From Ehretia macrophylla (lineage: Eukaryota; Streptophyta; Magnoliopsida; Boraginales; Ehretiaceae): a stretch of DNA of 64,000 nt. This document shows, piece after piece, positions 22,127-34,275 of this stretch (position 1 is its first letter; each line of letters opens with the position of its first letter). The notes under the pieces were generated by a model that made no database searches, was not told the origin of the DNA, and was given only the letters and a program-made list of their open reading frames with translations. The stretch covers positions 5,631,268 to 5,695,267 of the forward strand of contig CM075780.1 of NCBI GenBank assembly GCA_037974665.1. Reading direction: 5' to 3'. The translations under genes and the position numbers were made by a program.

Positions 22127-22245
22127 GGGGTGCAACACGAGGATTTCCCAGGGGGTCACCCATCCTAGTACTACTCTCGACCAAGCACGCTTAACTTCGG
22201 AGTTCTGATGGGATCCGGTACATTAGAGCTGGTATGATCGCACCC
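22127..22245 (-). rRNA. 5S rRNA: 5S rRNA gene, unit 35
   Basis: Full length. p18 T, p54 A, p94 A, p101 A. Partner of unit 37 in the two-unit duplication (shared p54 A). Confidence 0.95.
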
Positions 22246-22803
22246 GTCATGTTGAGGGCACAATTCTTTTATGTGTTAACGGTTCACAGTCCCAGCCTAG
22301 AGAGATGGCCTATTCAGAAGGCCCAATGGGCATTACAACAACCCATCCGCCTCAACAACGCCGCATTCTCGCAAGACGTGATATCGACGCTTTGTAGGGC
22401 CCTCTAATGTCCCGCGAGTAAGGTTGTCGTCCTTTTAACAGCTCACGTCTTACGATCCGGGATGGAAAAACAGAGCTAAAAAACAAAATTGGCCCGAAAC
22501 TGATGAAACGTTCAATTTGGGGCTCCAAAAAAGCGCATAGCGAGCAAGCTGGCTGCCCCCGTCGTAGAGCTCTCGGAGAGCTTTCCAACGATATGTTGTG
22601 CACCGAGTAACTCCTTACGGATCAAAATATATGGGCACCGGAGCGACGGAGACCTGGTCACAAGCCCTACGCCTTCGGTTTGCTGGCCGAGCCTCCACGT
22701 GAAGCGAAGTTGTCTTGCCCAAGGTGCCGTGGGATTCGATAATAGAAATGTGGTGGATAAAATATCTTGGCAACCCTAACCGGAGGAAAAAAAATTGAAA
22801 AGG

Positions 22804-22922
22804 GGGGTACAACATTAGGACTTCCCAGGGTGTCACCCATCCTAGTACTTCTCTCGCCCAAGCACGCTTAACTTCGGAGTTCTGATGGGATCCGGTGCAT
22901 TAGTGCTTGTATGATCGCACCC
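22804..22922 (-). rRNA. 5S rRNA: 5S rRNA gene, unit 36
   Basis: Full length. p6 A, p12-13 TT, p28 T (box C), p47 T, p105 T. Partner of unit 38. Confidence 0.95.
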
Positions 22923-23480
22923 GTCATGTTGAGGGCACTATTCCTTTATGTGTTAACCGTTCGCAGTCCCAGCCTAGAGAGATGGCCCATTCAGAAGGCC
23001 CAATGGGCTTAACGACAACCCATCCACTTCAACAACCCATCATCATCACAAGACAATATATCGACGCGTTGTAGGGCCCTCTAACGTCCCGCGAGTAAGG
23101 TTGTCGTCCTTTTATCAGCTCATGACGTATGATCCGGGACAGAAAAACAGAGCTAAATTAGAAAAGTGGCCCAAAATTGATGAAAATGTTTGGTTTTGGG
23201 CTCCAAAAAGGGCACAGCGAGCAAGCTAGCTGCCCCCATTGTAGAGCGCTCGGAGTGCTTTCCAACGGTATGCTGTGCGCCGCGTAACTCCTTACGGATT
23301 AAAAGTTATAGGCACCGAAGCAAAGGAGACCTGGTCACAAGCCCTACGCCGTCGGTTTGCTGGCCCAGCCTCCGCGTGAAGCGAAGTTGTCTTGCCCAAG
23401 GTGCCGTGGGATTCTATAATAGAAATGTAGTGGATAAAGTATCTTGGCATCCCTAACCGGAGGAAAAAAAATTGAAAAAT

Positions 23481-23599
23481 GGGGTGCAACACGAGGACTT
23501 CCCAGGGGGTCACCCATCCTAGTACTACTCTCGACCAAGCACGCTTAACTTCAGAGTTCTGATGGGATCCGGTGCATTAGTGCTGGTATGATGGCACTC
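23481..23599 (-). rRNA. 5S rRNA: 5S rRNA gene, unit 37
   Basis: Full length. p54 A, p73 A, p113 G, p118 T. Internal promoter boxes A and C are unchanged. Confidence 0.95.
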
Positions 23600-24158
23600 G
23601 TCATGTTGAGGGCACAATCCCTTTATGTCTTAACGGTTCACAGTCCCAGCCTAGAGAGATGGCCCATTCAGAAGGCCCAATGGGCTTAACAACAACCCAT
23701 CCACTTCAACAACGCAGCATCCTCGTAAGACGTGATATCAACGCTTTGTAGGACCCTCTAATGTCCCGCGAGTAAGGTTGTCGCCCTTTTAACAGCTCAC
23801 GACTTACGATCCGGGATGGAAAAACAGAGCTAAAAAAGAAAAGTGGCCCGAAACTGATGAAAATGTTCGATTTTGGGCTCCAAAAAAGGGCATAGCGAGC
23901 AAGCTGGCTACCCCCGTCGTAGCGCTCTCGGAGAGCTTTCCAACGATATGCTGTGCGCCGAGTAACTCCTTACGGATCAAAATTTATGGGCACCGGAGCG
24001 ACGGAGACCTGGTCACAAGCCCTACGCCTTCGGTTTGCTGGCCCAGCCTCCACGTGAAGCGAATTTGTCTTGCCCAAGGTGCCGTGGGATTCGATAATAG
24101 AAATGTGGTGGATAAAATATCTTGGCAACCCTAACCGGAGGAAAAAAAATTGAAAAGG

Positions 24159-24277
24159 GGGGTACAACACGAGGACTTCCCAGGGTGTCACCCATCCTAG
24201 TACTACTCTTGCCCAAGCACACTTAATTTCGGAGTTCTGATGGGATCCGGTGCATTAGTGCTTGTATGATCGCACCC
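24159..24277 (-). rRNA. 5S rRNA: 5S rRNA gene, unit 38
   Basis: Full length. p6 A, p28 T (box C), p52 T, p63 A and p69 T (box A), p105 T. Confidence 0.95.
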
Positions 24278-24834
24278 GTCATGTTGAAGGCACTATTCCT
24301 TTATGTGTTAACCGTTCGCAGTCCCAGCCTAGAGAGATGGCCCATTCAGAAGGCCCAATGGGCTTAACGAAAACCCATCCACTTCAACAACCCATCATCA
24401 TCACAAGACAATATATCGAAGCGATGTAGGGCCCTCTAATGTCCCGCGAGTAAGGTTGTCGTCCTTTTATCAGCTCACAACGTATGATCCGGGATAGAAA
24501 AACCGAGCTAAACTAGAAAAGTGGCCCAAAACTGATGAAAATGTTTGGTTTTGGGCTCCAAAAAGGGCACAGCGAGCAAGCTAGCTGCCCCCATCGTAGA
24601 GCGCTCGGAGTGCTTTCCAACGGTATGCTGTGCGCCACGTAACTCGTTACGGATTAAAAGTTATAGGCACCGAAGCAAAAGAGACCTGGTCACAAGCCCT
24701 ACGCCGTCGGTTTGCTGGCCCAGCCTCCACGTGAAGCGAAGTTGTCTTACCCAAGGTACCGAGGGATTCGATAATAGAAATGTGGTGGATAAAGTATCTT
24801 GGCAATCCTAACCGGAGGAAAGAAATTGAAAATG

Positions 24835-24953
24835 GGGGTGCAACACGAGGACTTCCCTGGGGGTCACCCATCTTGGTATTACTCTCGCCCAAGCACGCTT
24901 AACTTCGGAGTTCTGATGGGATCCGGTGCATTAGTGCTGGTATGATGGCACCC
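24835..24953 (-). rRNA. 5S rRNA: 5S rRNA gene, unit 39
   Basis: Full length. p24 T, p39 T (box C), p41 G, p45 T, p113 G. Box A intact. Confidence 0.95.
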
Positions 24954-25510
24954 ATCATGTTGAGGGCACAATTCCTTTATGTGTTAACGGTTCACAGTCC
25001 CAGCCTAGAGAGATGGCCCATTCAGAAGGCCCAATGGGTTAACAACAACCCATCCACTTCAACAACGCAGCATCCTCGTAAGACGTGACATCAACGCGTT
25101 GTAGGGCCCTCTAATGTCCCGTGAGTAAGGTTGACGTCCTTTTAACAGCTCACGACGTACGATATGGGAAGAAAAAATAGAGCTAAATTAGAAAAGTGGC
25201 ACGAAACTGATGAAAACGTTCGATTTTGGGCTCCAAAAAGTGCACATCAAGCAAGCTAGCTGCCCCCATCGTAGATCTCTCGAAGCACTTTCCAACAGTA
25301 TGCTGTGCGCCGCGTAACTCCTTACGGATATAAAGTTATGGGCACCGGAGCGACGGAGACCTGGTCACAAGCCCTATGCCCTCGGTTTGCGGGCCCAGCC
25401 TCCACGTGAAGCGAAGTTGTCTCGCCCATGGTACAGTGGGATTCAATAATAGAAATGTGGCGGATAAAGTGTCTTGGCAACCCTAACCGGTGGAAAAAAA
25501 ATTGAATAGG

Positions 25511-25629
25511 GGGGTGCAACACGAGGACTTCCCAAGGGGTCATCCATTCTAGTACTACTCTCGCCCAAGCACGCTTAACTTTGGAGTTATGATGGGATCC
25601 GGTGCATTAGTGCTGGTATGATCGCACCC
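25511..25629 (-). rRNA. 5S rRNA: 5S rRNA gene, unit 40
   Basis: Full length. p25 A, p33 T and p38 T (box C), p72 T, p79 A. Confidence 0.95.
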
Positions 25630-26186
25630 ATCATGTTGAGGACACAATTCCTTTACGTGTTAACGGTTCACAGTCCTAGCCTAGAGAGATAGCGCATTCA
25701 GAAGGCCCAATGGGCTTAATGACAACCCATCCGCTTCAACAACCGAGCCTCCTCGCAAGACGAGATATCGACGCGTTGTAAGGTCCTCTAATGTCCCGCG
25801 AGTAAGGTTGTCGTCCTTTTAACAGCTCACGACGTACGATCCGGGACAGAAAATAGAGCTAAATTTAAAAAGTGGCTCGAAATTGATGAAAATGTTCGAT
25901 TTTGGGCTCCAAACAGGGCACGGCGAGCAAGATAGCTACCACTGTCGTAGAGCTCTAGGAGGGCTTTCCAACGGTATGTTGTGCGCCTCGTAACTCCTTA
26001 CAGATCAAAAGTTATGGGCACCGGAGCGACGGAGAGCTTGTCACAAGCCCTACGCCCTTGGTTTGCGGGCCCAGCCTCCACGTGAAGCGAAGTTGTCTTG
26101 CGCAAGGTGCTGTGGGATTCGATAATAGAAATGTGGTGGATAAAGTATCTTGGCAACCCTAACCGGAGGAAAATAAATTGAAAAAG

Positions 26187-26305
26187 GAGGTGCAACACGA
26201 GGACTTCCCAGGGGGTCACCCATCCCAGTACTACTCTCGCCCAAGCACGCTTAACGTCGTACTTATGATGGGATCCGGTGCATTAGTGCAGGTATGATCG
26301 CACCC
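26187..26305 (-). rRNA. 5S rRNA: 5S rRNA gene, unit 41
   Basis: Full length. p2 A, p40 C, p70 G, p74 T, p76 C, p79 A, p104 A. The cluster p70-79 (CGTCGTACTTAT) disturbs the end of box A. Confidence 0.94.
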
Positions 26306-26863
26306 GTCATGTTGAGGGCACAATTCCTTTATGTGTTAACGGTTCACAGTCCTAGCCTAGAGAGATAGCTCATTCATATGGCCCAATGGGCTTAATGACA
26401 ACCCAACCGCTTCAACAACCCAGCATCTTCGCAAGACGAGATATCGACACGTTGTAGGCTCCTCTAATGTCGCGCGAGTAAGGTTGTCGTCCTTTTAACA
26501 GCTCATGACGTATGATCCGGGACAGAAAAACAGAGCTAAATTTGAAAAGTGTCCCGAAACTGATGAAAACATTCGATTTTGGGCTCCAAAAAGGGCATAG
26601 TGAGCAAGTTAGCTACCACTGTCGTAGAGCTCTGGGAGAGCTTTCCAACGGTATGCCATGCGCCGCATAACTCCTTACGGATCAAAAGTTATGGGCATCG
26701 GAGCGACGGAGAGCTTGTCACAAGCCTTACGCCCTTGGTTTGCGGGCCCAGCCTCCATGTGAAGCGAAGTTGTTTTGCCCAAGGTGCCGTGGGATTCGAT
26801 AATAGAAATGTGGTGGATAAAGTATCTTGGCAACCCTAACCGGAGGAAAAAAAATAGAAAAGC

Positions 26864-26982
26864 GGGGTGCAACACGAGGACTACCCAGGGGGTCACCTAT
26901 CCAAGTACTACTCTCGCCCAAGCACGCTTAACTTCGGAGTTCTGATGGGATCCGGTGCACTAGAGCTGGTATGATCGCACCC
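26864..26982 (-). rRNA. 5S rRNA: 5S rRNA gene, unit 42
   Basis: Full length. p20 A, p35 T and p40 A (box C), p97 C, p101 A. Box A intact. Confidence 0.95.
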
Positions 26983-27539
26983 GTCATGTTGAGGGCACAA
27001 TTCTTTTATGTGTTAACGGTTAACAGTCCCAGCCTAGAGAGATGGCCCATTCAGAATGCCCAATGGGCTTAACAACAATCCATCCACCTCAACAACGCGG
27101 CATCCTCGCAAGATGTGATATCGACGCGTTGTAGGGCCCTCTAATGTCCCGCGAGTAAGGTTGTCGTCCTTTTAATAGCTCACGACGTATGATCCGGGAG
27201 GAAAAACAGAGCTAAATTAGAAAAGTGGCCCAAAACTGATGAAAACGTTCTTTTTTGGGCTCCAAAAACTGTACAGCGAGCAAGCTGGCTGCCCCCATCA
27301 TAGAGCTCTCGAAGTGCTTTCCAACGGTATGCTGTGCGCGGCGTAACTCCTTACGGATAAAAAGTTATTGGCACCGGAGCGACGGAGACCTGGTCACAAT
27401 CCCAACGCCCTCAGTTTGCGGGCCCAGCTTCCGCGTGAAGCGAAGTTGTCTTGCCCAAAGTGCCGTGGGATTCGATAATAGAAATGTGGTTGATATATTA
27501 TCTTGGCAACCCTAACCAGAGGAAAAGAAATTGAAAAGG

Positions 27540-27657
27540 GGGGTGCAACAAGAGGACTTCCCAGGGGGTCACCCATCCTAGTACTACTCTCGCCCAAGCA
27601 CGCATAACTTCGTAGTTCTGATGGGATCCGGTGCATTAGTGCTGGTATATCGCACCC
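27540..27657 (-). rRNA. 5S rRNA: 5S rRNA gene, unit 43, 1-nt deletion
   Basis: 118 bp. One base missing near p110 (TATATCGC for TATGATCGC). p12 A (first occurrence of the right-hand haplotype marker), p65 A (box A), p74 T. Confidence 0.94.
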
Positions 27658-28215
27658 GTCACGTTGAGGGCACAATTCCTTTATGTGTTAACGGTTCTCA
27701 GCCCTAGCCTAGAGAGATGGCCCATTAAGAAGGACCAATGGGCTTAACGACAACCCATCTGCTTCAACAACCCAGCTACCTCACTAGACGAGATGTCGAC
27801 GCGTTGTAGGCTCCTCTAATGTCCCACGAGTAAGGTTGTCGTCCTTTTAACAGCTCACGACGTACGATCCGAGATGGAAAAACAGAGATAAAAAAGAAAA
27901 TGGCCCGAAACTGATGAAAATGTTCGATTTTGGGCTCCAAAAAAGGGCACAGCGAGCAAGCAGGCTACCCCTGTCGTAGTGCTCTCGGAGAGCTTTCCAA
28001 CAGTATGCTGTGCGCCGCATAACTCCCTACGGATCAAAAGTAATAGGCACCAGAGCGAAGGATACCTGGTCATAAGCATTACGCCCTTGGTTTGCTAGCC
28101 CAGCCTCCACGTGAAGCGAAGTTGTCTTGCCCAAGGTGCCGGGGGATTCGATAATAGAAATGTGGTGGATAAAGTATCTTGGCAACCCTAACCGGAGCAA
28201 AAAATATTGAAAAGG

Positions 28216-28334
28216 GGGGTGCAACACGAGGACTTCCCAAGGGGTCACCCATCCTAGTACAACTCTCGTCCAAGCAAGCTTAACTTCGGAGTTCTTATGG
28301 TATCCAGTGCATTAGTGCTGGTATGATCGCACCC
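28216..28334 (-). rRNA. 5S rRNA: 5S rRNA gene, unit 44
   Basis: Full length. p25 A, p46 A, p54 T, p62 A (box A), p81 T, p86 T, p91 A. Upstream GTTATG with ATGGCCCAATTC. Confidence 0.94.
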
Positions 28335-28892
28335 GTTATGTTGATGGCCCAATTCCTTTATGTGTTAATGGTTCACAGTCCCAGGCTAGAGAGATGGCCC
28401 ATTCAGAAGGTCCAATGGGCTTAACGACAACCCATCCGCTTCAACAACCCAGCATCCTTGCAAGAAGAGATATTGACGCGTTGTAGGGCCCTCTAATGTC
28501 CCGCGAGTAAGGTTGTCGTCCTTTTAATAGCTCACGATGTACGATCCGAGGCAGAAAAACATAGCTAAAAAAGAAAAGTGGCCCGAAACTAATGAAAACG
28601 TTCAATTTTGGGCTCTAAAAAGGGCCCAGCGAGCAAGCTAGCTACCACTGTCGTAGAGCTCTAGGAGAGCTTTCCGACGGTATGTTGTGCGCCGCGTAAC
28701 TCCTTACGGATCAAAAGTTATGTGCACCGGAGCGACAGAGAGCTGGACACAAGCCCTACACCCTTGGTTTGCGTGTCCACCCTCCACGTGAAACGAAGTT
28801 GTCTTGCCGAAGGTTCCGTGGGATTCGATAATAGAAATGTGGTGGATAAACTATCTTGGCAACCCTAACCGGAGGAAAATAAATTGAAAAGA

Positions 28893-29011
28893 GGGGTGCA
28901 ACATGAGGACTTCCCAGGGGATCACCCATCCTAGTACTACTCTCGCCCAAGCACGCTTAACTTCAGAGTTCTGATGGGATCCAATGCATTAGAGCTGGTA
29001 TGGTCGCACCC
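28893..29011 (-). rRNA. 5S rRNA: 5S rRNA gene, unit 45
   Basis: Full length. p12 T, p29 A (box C), p73 A, p91-92 AA, p101 A, p111 G. Confidence 0.95.
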
Positions 29012-29567
29012 GTCATGTTGAGGGCACAATTCCTTTATGTGTTAACGGTTCACTGTCCCAGCCTAGAGAGATGGCCCATTCAGAAGGCCCAATGGGCTTA
29101 ACAACAACCCATCCGCCTCAGCAATGCAGCATCCTCGCAGGACGTGATATCGACGTGTTGTAGGGCCCTCTAATGTCCCGCGAGTAAGGTTTTCATCCTT
29201 TTAACAGCTCACGGCGTACGATCCGGGTGGAAAAACAGAGCTAAACCAGAAAAGTGGCCCGAAACAGATGAAAACGTTCGATTTTGGGATACAAAAATTG
29301 CAAAGCGAGCTAGCAGGCTACCCCCGTCGTAGCGCTCTCGAAGAGCTTTCCAACGGTATACTGTGCGCCGCGTAACTCCTTACGGATCAAAAGTTATGGG
29401 CACCGGAGCGACGGAGACCTAGTCACAAGCCCTACGCCCTCGGTTTGCCCGCCCAGCCTCCACGTCAAGCGAAGTTGTCTTGCCCAAGGTGCCGTGGGAT
29501 TCGATAATAGAAATGTGGTGGATAAAGTATCTTGGCAACCTTAACTGGAGGAAAAAAAATTGAAAAG

Positions 29568-29686
29568 GGGGTGCAACACGAGGACTTCACGGGGGGTCAC
29601 CCATCCTAGTACTACTCTCACCCAAGCACGCTTAACTTCGGAGTTCTGATGGGATCCGGTGCATTAGGGCTTGTATGATCGCACCC
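29568..29686 (-). rRNA. 5S rRNA: 5S rRNA gene, unit 46
   Basis: Full length. p22 A, p24 G, p53 A, p101 G, p105 T. Box A intact. Confidence 0.95.
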
Positions 29687-30244
29687 GTCATGTTGAAGGC
29701 ACAATTCCTTTATGTGTTAACGGTTCACAGTCCAAGCCTAGAGAGATGGCCCATTCAGAAGGCCCAATGGGCGTAACGACAACCCATCCACTTCAACAAC
29801 CTAGCATCCTCGCAAGACGAGATATCGACGTGTTGTAGGGACCTCTAATGTCCCGCGAGTAAGGTTTTCGTCCTTTTAACAGGTCACGAAGTACGATGCG
29901 GGACGGAAAAACAGAGCTAAAAAAGAAAAGTGGCCCGAAACTGATGAAAACGTTCGATTTTGGGCTCCAAAAAAGGGCACAGCGAGCAAGCTGGCTAGCC
30001 CCGTCGTAGAGCTCTCGGAGAGCTTTCCAACGGTATGCTGTGCGCTGCGTAACTCCTTACGGATCAAAAGTTAAGGGCACCGAAGCAAAGGAGACCTGGT
30101 CACAGGCCTTACGCCCTCGGTTTGCTGGCCCAGCCTCCACGTGAAGCGAAGTTTTCTTGCCCAAGGTGCCGTGGGATTCGATAATAGAAATGTGGTGGAT
30201 AAAATATTTTGGCAACCCTAATCGGAGGAAAAAAATTGAAAAGG

Positions 30245-30363
30245 GGGGTGCAACACGAGGACTTCCCCGGGGGTCACCCATCCTAGTACTACTCTCACCC
30301 AAGCACCCTTAACTTCGGAATTCTGTTGGGATTCGGTGCATCAGTGCTGGTATGATCACTCCC
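30245..30363 (-). rRNA. 5S rRNA: 5S rRNA gene, unit 47
   Basis: Full length with nine differences: p24 C, p53 A, p63 C (box A), p76 A, p82 T, p89 T, p98 C, p114 A, p116 T. Confidence 0.94.
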
Positions 30364-30920
30364 GTCATGTTGAGGGCACGATTCCTTTATGTGTTAACGG
30401 TTCACAGTCCCAGCCTAGAGAGATGGGCTATTTAGAAGCCCTAATGGTATTAAAAACAACCCATCCGCTTCAACAACGTAGCATCCTCACAAGACGTGAC
30501 ATCGACACATTGTAAGGCCCTTTAATGTCCGGCGAGTAAGGTTGTCGTCCTTTTAACAGCTCACGACGTACGATCCGGGATGAAAAAACAGAGCTAAATC
30601 AGAAAAGTGGCCCAAAACTGATGAAAACGTTCGATTTTGGGCTCCAAAAATGGCACACCGAGCAAGCTAGCAGCCCTATCATAGAGCTCTCGAAGACCTT
30701 TCCAACGGTATGTTTTGCGCCGCGTAACTCCATACGGATATAAAGTTATGGGCACCGAAGCGACGGAGACCTGGTCACAAGCCCTAAGCCCTCGGTTTGC
30801 GGGCCCAGCCTCCACGTGAAGCGAAATTGTCTTGCCCAAGGTGCAGTGGGATTCGATAATAGAAATGTGGTGGATAAAGTATCTTGGCAACCCTAACCGG
30901 AGGAAAAAAAATTGAAAAGG

Positions 30921-31039
30921 GGGGTGCAACACGAGGACTTCCCAGGGGGTCACCCATCATAGTACTACTCTTGCCCAAGCACACTTAACATCGGAGTTCG
31001 GATGGGATCCGGTGCATTAGTGCTGGTATGATCGTACCC
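30921..31039 (-). rRNA. 5S rRNA: 5S rRNA gene, unit 48
   Basis: Full length. p39 A, p52 T, p63 A and p70 A (box A), p80 G, p115 T. Shares p70, p80 and p115 with unit 52, so the two are sister copies. Confidence 0.95.
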
Positions 31040-31587
31040 GTCATGTTAAGGGCACAATTCCTTTATGTGTTAACGGTTCACAGTCCCAGCCTAGAGAGAT
31101 GGCCCATTCAGAAGGCCAAATGGGCTTAACAACAACCCATCCGCTTCAACAACCTAGCATCCTCGCAAGACGAGATATCGACGCGTTGTAGGGACCTCTA
31201 ATATCCCGCGAGTAAGGTTGTCTTCCTTTTAACGGCTCACGACGTACGATCCGGGATGAAAAAACCGAGCTAAAAAAGAAAAGTGGCTCGAAACTGATGA
31301 AAACGTTTGATTTTGGTCTCCAAAAAAGGGCACAGCAAGCATGCTGGCTGCGCTCGTCGTAGAGCTCCCCAACGGTATGCTGTCCACCGCGTAACTCCTT
31401 ACGGATAAAAAGTTATGGGCACCGGAGCGACGGAGACCTGGTCACAAGCCCTACGCCCTCGGTTTGCGGGCCCTGCCTCCACATCAAGCGAAGTTGTCTT
31501 GCCCAAGTTGCTGTGGGATTCAAAAATAGAAATGTGGGGGATAAAGTATCTTGGCAACCCTAACCAGAGGAAAAAAAATTGAAATGG

Positions 31588-31610
31588 GGGGTGCAACACG
31601 AGCACTTCCA
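31588..31610 (-). pseudogene. 5S rRNA remnant in collapsed unit 49
   Basis: Only the last 20-odd bases of the gene remain, then the sequence jumps to mid-spacer (AACATAGCAAGCAAGCTGG). A second deletion at about 31651 joins AGCTCTCGGA to GCGACGGAGACC. The unit is 226 bp instead of about 677, so about 451 bp were lost in two steps. GGAG is shared at the second join. Confidence 0.92.
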
Positions 31611-31813
31611 ACATAGCAAGCAAGCTGGATGGCCCATCGTAAAGCTCTCGGAGCGACGGAGACCTGGTCACAAGCCCTACGTCCTCGGTTTGTTGTCCCA
31701 GCCTCTACGTGAAGCGAAGTTGTCTTGGCCAAGGTGCCGTGGGATTCGATAACAGAAATGTGGTGGATAAAGTATCTTGGCAACCTTAACCGGAGGAAAA
31801 AAAATTGAAAAGG

Positions 31814-31932
31814 GGGGTGCAACACGAGGACTTCCCAGGGGGTCACCCATCCTTGTACTATTCTCACCCAAGCACGCTTAACTTCGGAGTTCTGATGGGA
31901 TCAGGTGCATTAGGGCTGGTATGATCGCACCT
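31814..31932 (-). rRNA. 5S rRNA: 5S rRNA gene, unit 50
   Basis: Full length. p41 T, p48 T, p53 A, p90 A, p101 G, p119 T. TATA-like box altered (CATTAT). Confidence 0.95.
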
Positions 31933-32489
31933 GTCATGTTTAAGGCACAATTCCATTATGTGTTAACGGTTCACAGTCCAAGCCTAGAGAGATGGCCCAT
32001 TCAGAAGGCCCAATGGGCTTAACGACAACCCATCCGCTTCAACAACGTAGCATTCTCGCAAGACGAGATATCGACGCGTTGTAGGGACCTCTAATGTCCC
32101 GCGAGTAAGGTTGTCGTTCTTTTAACAGCTCACAAAGTACGATTCGAGACGGAAAAACAGAGCTAAAAAAGAAAAGTGTCCCAAAACTAATGAAAACGTT
32201 CGATTTTGGGCTCCAAAAAAGGGCACATCGAGTAAGTTGGCTACCCCCGTCGTAGAGCTCTTGGAGAGCTTTCGAACGGTATGGTGTGCGCCGCGTAACT
32301 CTTTACGGATCAAAAGTTATGGGCACCGCAGCAAAGGAGACCTGGTCACAAGTTACGCCCTCGGTTTGCTGGCCCAGCCTCCACGTGAAGCGAAGTTGTC
32401 TTGCCCAAGGTGCCGTGGGATTCGATTATAGAAATGTGGTGGATAAAGTATCTTGGCAACCCTAACCGGAGGAAAAAAAATTGAAAAGG

Positions 32490-32608
32490 GGGGTACAACA
32501 CAAGGACTTCCTAGGGGGTCACCCATCCTAGTACTACTCTAGCCCAAGCATGCTTAACTTCGGGGTTCTGATGGGATCCGGTGCATCAGTGCTGGTATGA
32601 TCACACCC
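32490..32608 (-). rRNA. 5S rRNA: 5S rRNA gene, unit 51
   Basis: Full length. p6 A, p13 A, p23 T, p52 A, p62 T (box A), p75 G, p98 C, p114 A. Confidence 0.95.
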
Positions 32609-33164
32609 GTCATGTTGAGGGCACAATTCCTTTATGTGTTAACGGTTCACAGTCCCATCCTACACAGATGGCATATTTAGAAGGCCGAATGGTATTAACA
32701 ACAACCCATCTGCTTCGACAACGTAGCATCCTCGCAGGACGTGACATCGACGCGTTGTAGGGCCCTTTATTGTCCCGCAAGTAAGGTTGTCGTCCTTTAG
32801 CAGCTCACGACGTAAAATTCGGGACGGAAAAATAGAGCTAAACTAGAAAACTCGCCTGAAACTAATGAAAACGTTCAATTTTGGGCTCCAAAAAGGGCAC
32901 AGCAAGCAAGCTAGCTGTCCCATCATAGAGCTCTCGAAGAGCTTTCCAACGGTATGTTGTGCGCCGCGAAACTCCTTACGGATATAAAGTTATGGGCACC
33001 GGAGCGACGGAGACCTGGTCACAAGCACTACGCCCTCGGTTTGTGGGCCCAACCTCCACGTGAAGCGAAGTTGTCTTGCCCAAGGTGCAGTGGGATTCGA
33101 TAATAGAAATATGGTGGATAAAGTATCTTGGCAACCCTAACCGGAGGAAAAAAAATTGAAAATG

Positions 33165-33283
33165 GGGGTGCAACACGAGGACTTCCCAGGGGGTCACCCA
33201 TCCTAGTACTACTCTCGCCCAAGCACGCTTAACATCGGAGTTCGGATGGGATCCGGTGCATTAGTGCTGGTATGATCGTACCC
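33165..33283 (-). rRNA. 5S rRNA: 5S rRNA gene, unit 52 (near consensus)
   Basis: Full length. Only p70 A, p80 G and p115 T. Box C is intact and the flanking elements are normal. Confidence 0.96.
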
Positions 33284-33592
33284 GTCATGTTGAGGGAACA
33301 ATTCCTTTATGTGTTAACGGTTCACAGTCCCAACCTAGAGACATGGCCCATTCAGAAGGCCCAATGAGCTTAACGACAACCCATCAGCTTCAACAACCCA
33401 GCATCCTCGCAAGACGAGATATTGACGCGTTGTAGGGCCCTCTAATGTCCCGCGTGTAAGGTTGTTGTCCTTTTAAAAGGTCATGACTTACGATCCGAGG
33501 CAGAAAAACTTAGCTAAAAAAGGAAAGTGGCCCGAAACTGATGAAAACATTCAATTTTGGGCACCAAAAAGGGCACAGCGAGCAAGCTAGCT

Positions 33593-33594
33593 AC
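33593..33594. other. Deletion junction: unit 53 has no 5S gene
   Basis: Mid-spacer AGCAAGCTAGCTACC is joined to TCTCATGTTGAGGGCAC, the immediate 5' flank of a 5S gene. Spacing between genes 33165 and 34157 is 992 instead of about 1354 bp, so about 362 bp with the gene and its terminators are lost. Confidence 0.9.
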
Positions 33595-34156
33595 CTCTCA
33601 TGTTGAGGGCACAATTCCTTTATGTGTTAACGGTTCACAGTCCCAGCCTAGAGAGATGGCCCATTTTAGAAGGCCCAATGGGCTTAACGACAACCCATCC
33701 GCTTCAACAACCCAGCATCCTCGCAAGACGCGATATCGACGCATTGTAGGGACCTCTAATGTCCCGCGAGTAAGGTTGTCTTCCTTTTAACAGCTCACGA
33801 CGTACGATCCGGGACGGAAAAACAGAGCTAAAAAAGAAAAATGGCCCAAAACTGATGAAAACGTTCGATTTTGGGCTCCAAAAAATGGCACAGCAAGCAT
33901 GCTGGCTGCCCCAGTCGTAGAGCTCTCGCAGAGCTTTCCAACGGTATGCTGTGCACCGCGTAACTCCTTACGGATCAAAAGTTATGGGCACCGGACCGAA
34001 GGGGACCTGGTCACAAGCCCTACGCCCTCGGTTTGCTGGCCCAACCTCCACGTGAAGCGAAGTTGTCTTGCCCAAGGTGCCGTGAGATTCGATAATAGAA
34101 ATGTGGTGGATAAATTTTCTTGGGAACCCTAACCAGAGGAAAAAAAATTGAAAAGG

Positions 34157-34275
34157 GGGGTACAACACAAGGACTTCCCAGGGGGTCACCCATCCTTGTA
34201 CTACTCTCACCCAAGCACGCTTAACTTCGGAGTTCTGATGGGATCCGGTGCATTAGTGCTGGTATGATCGCACCC
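34157..34275 (-). rRNA. 5S rRNA: 5S rRNA gene, unit 54 (near consensus)
   Basis: Full length with four differences: p6 A, p13 A, p41 T, p53 A. Boxes A and C intact. Confidence 0.96.

Larger units (their letters stand above)
21938..24895. repeat. Two-unit duplication, period about 1355 bp
   Basis: Spacers and genes alternate as two pairs. The unit with gene 22127 resembles that with gene 23481 (shared p54 A, GGCATCCCTAACC and GAAAAATGGGG spacer variants). The unit with gene 22804 resembles that with gene 24159 (shared p6 A, p28 T, p105 T and TTAACCGTTCGCAG flank). The pairs differ at many sites, so this is older than the duplications at 14.4 and 51.7 kb. Confidence 0.8.
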
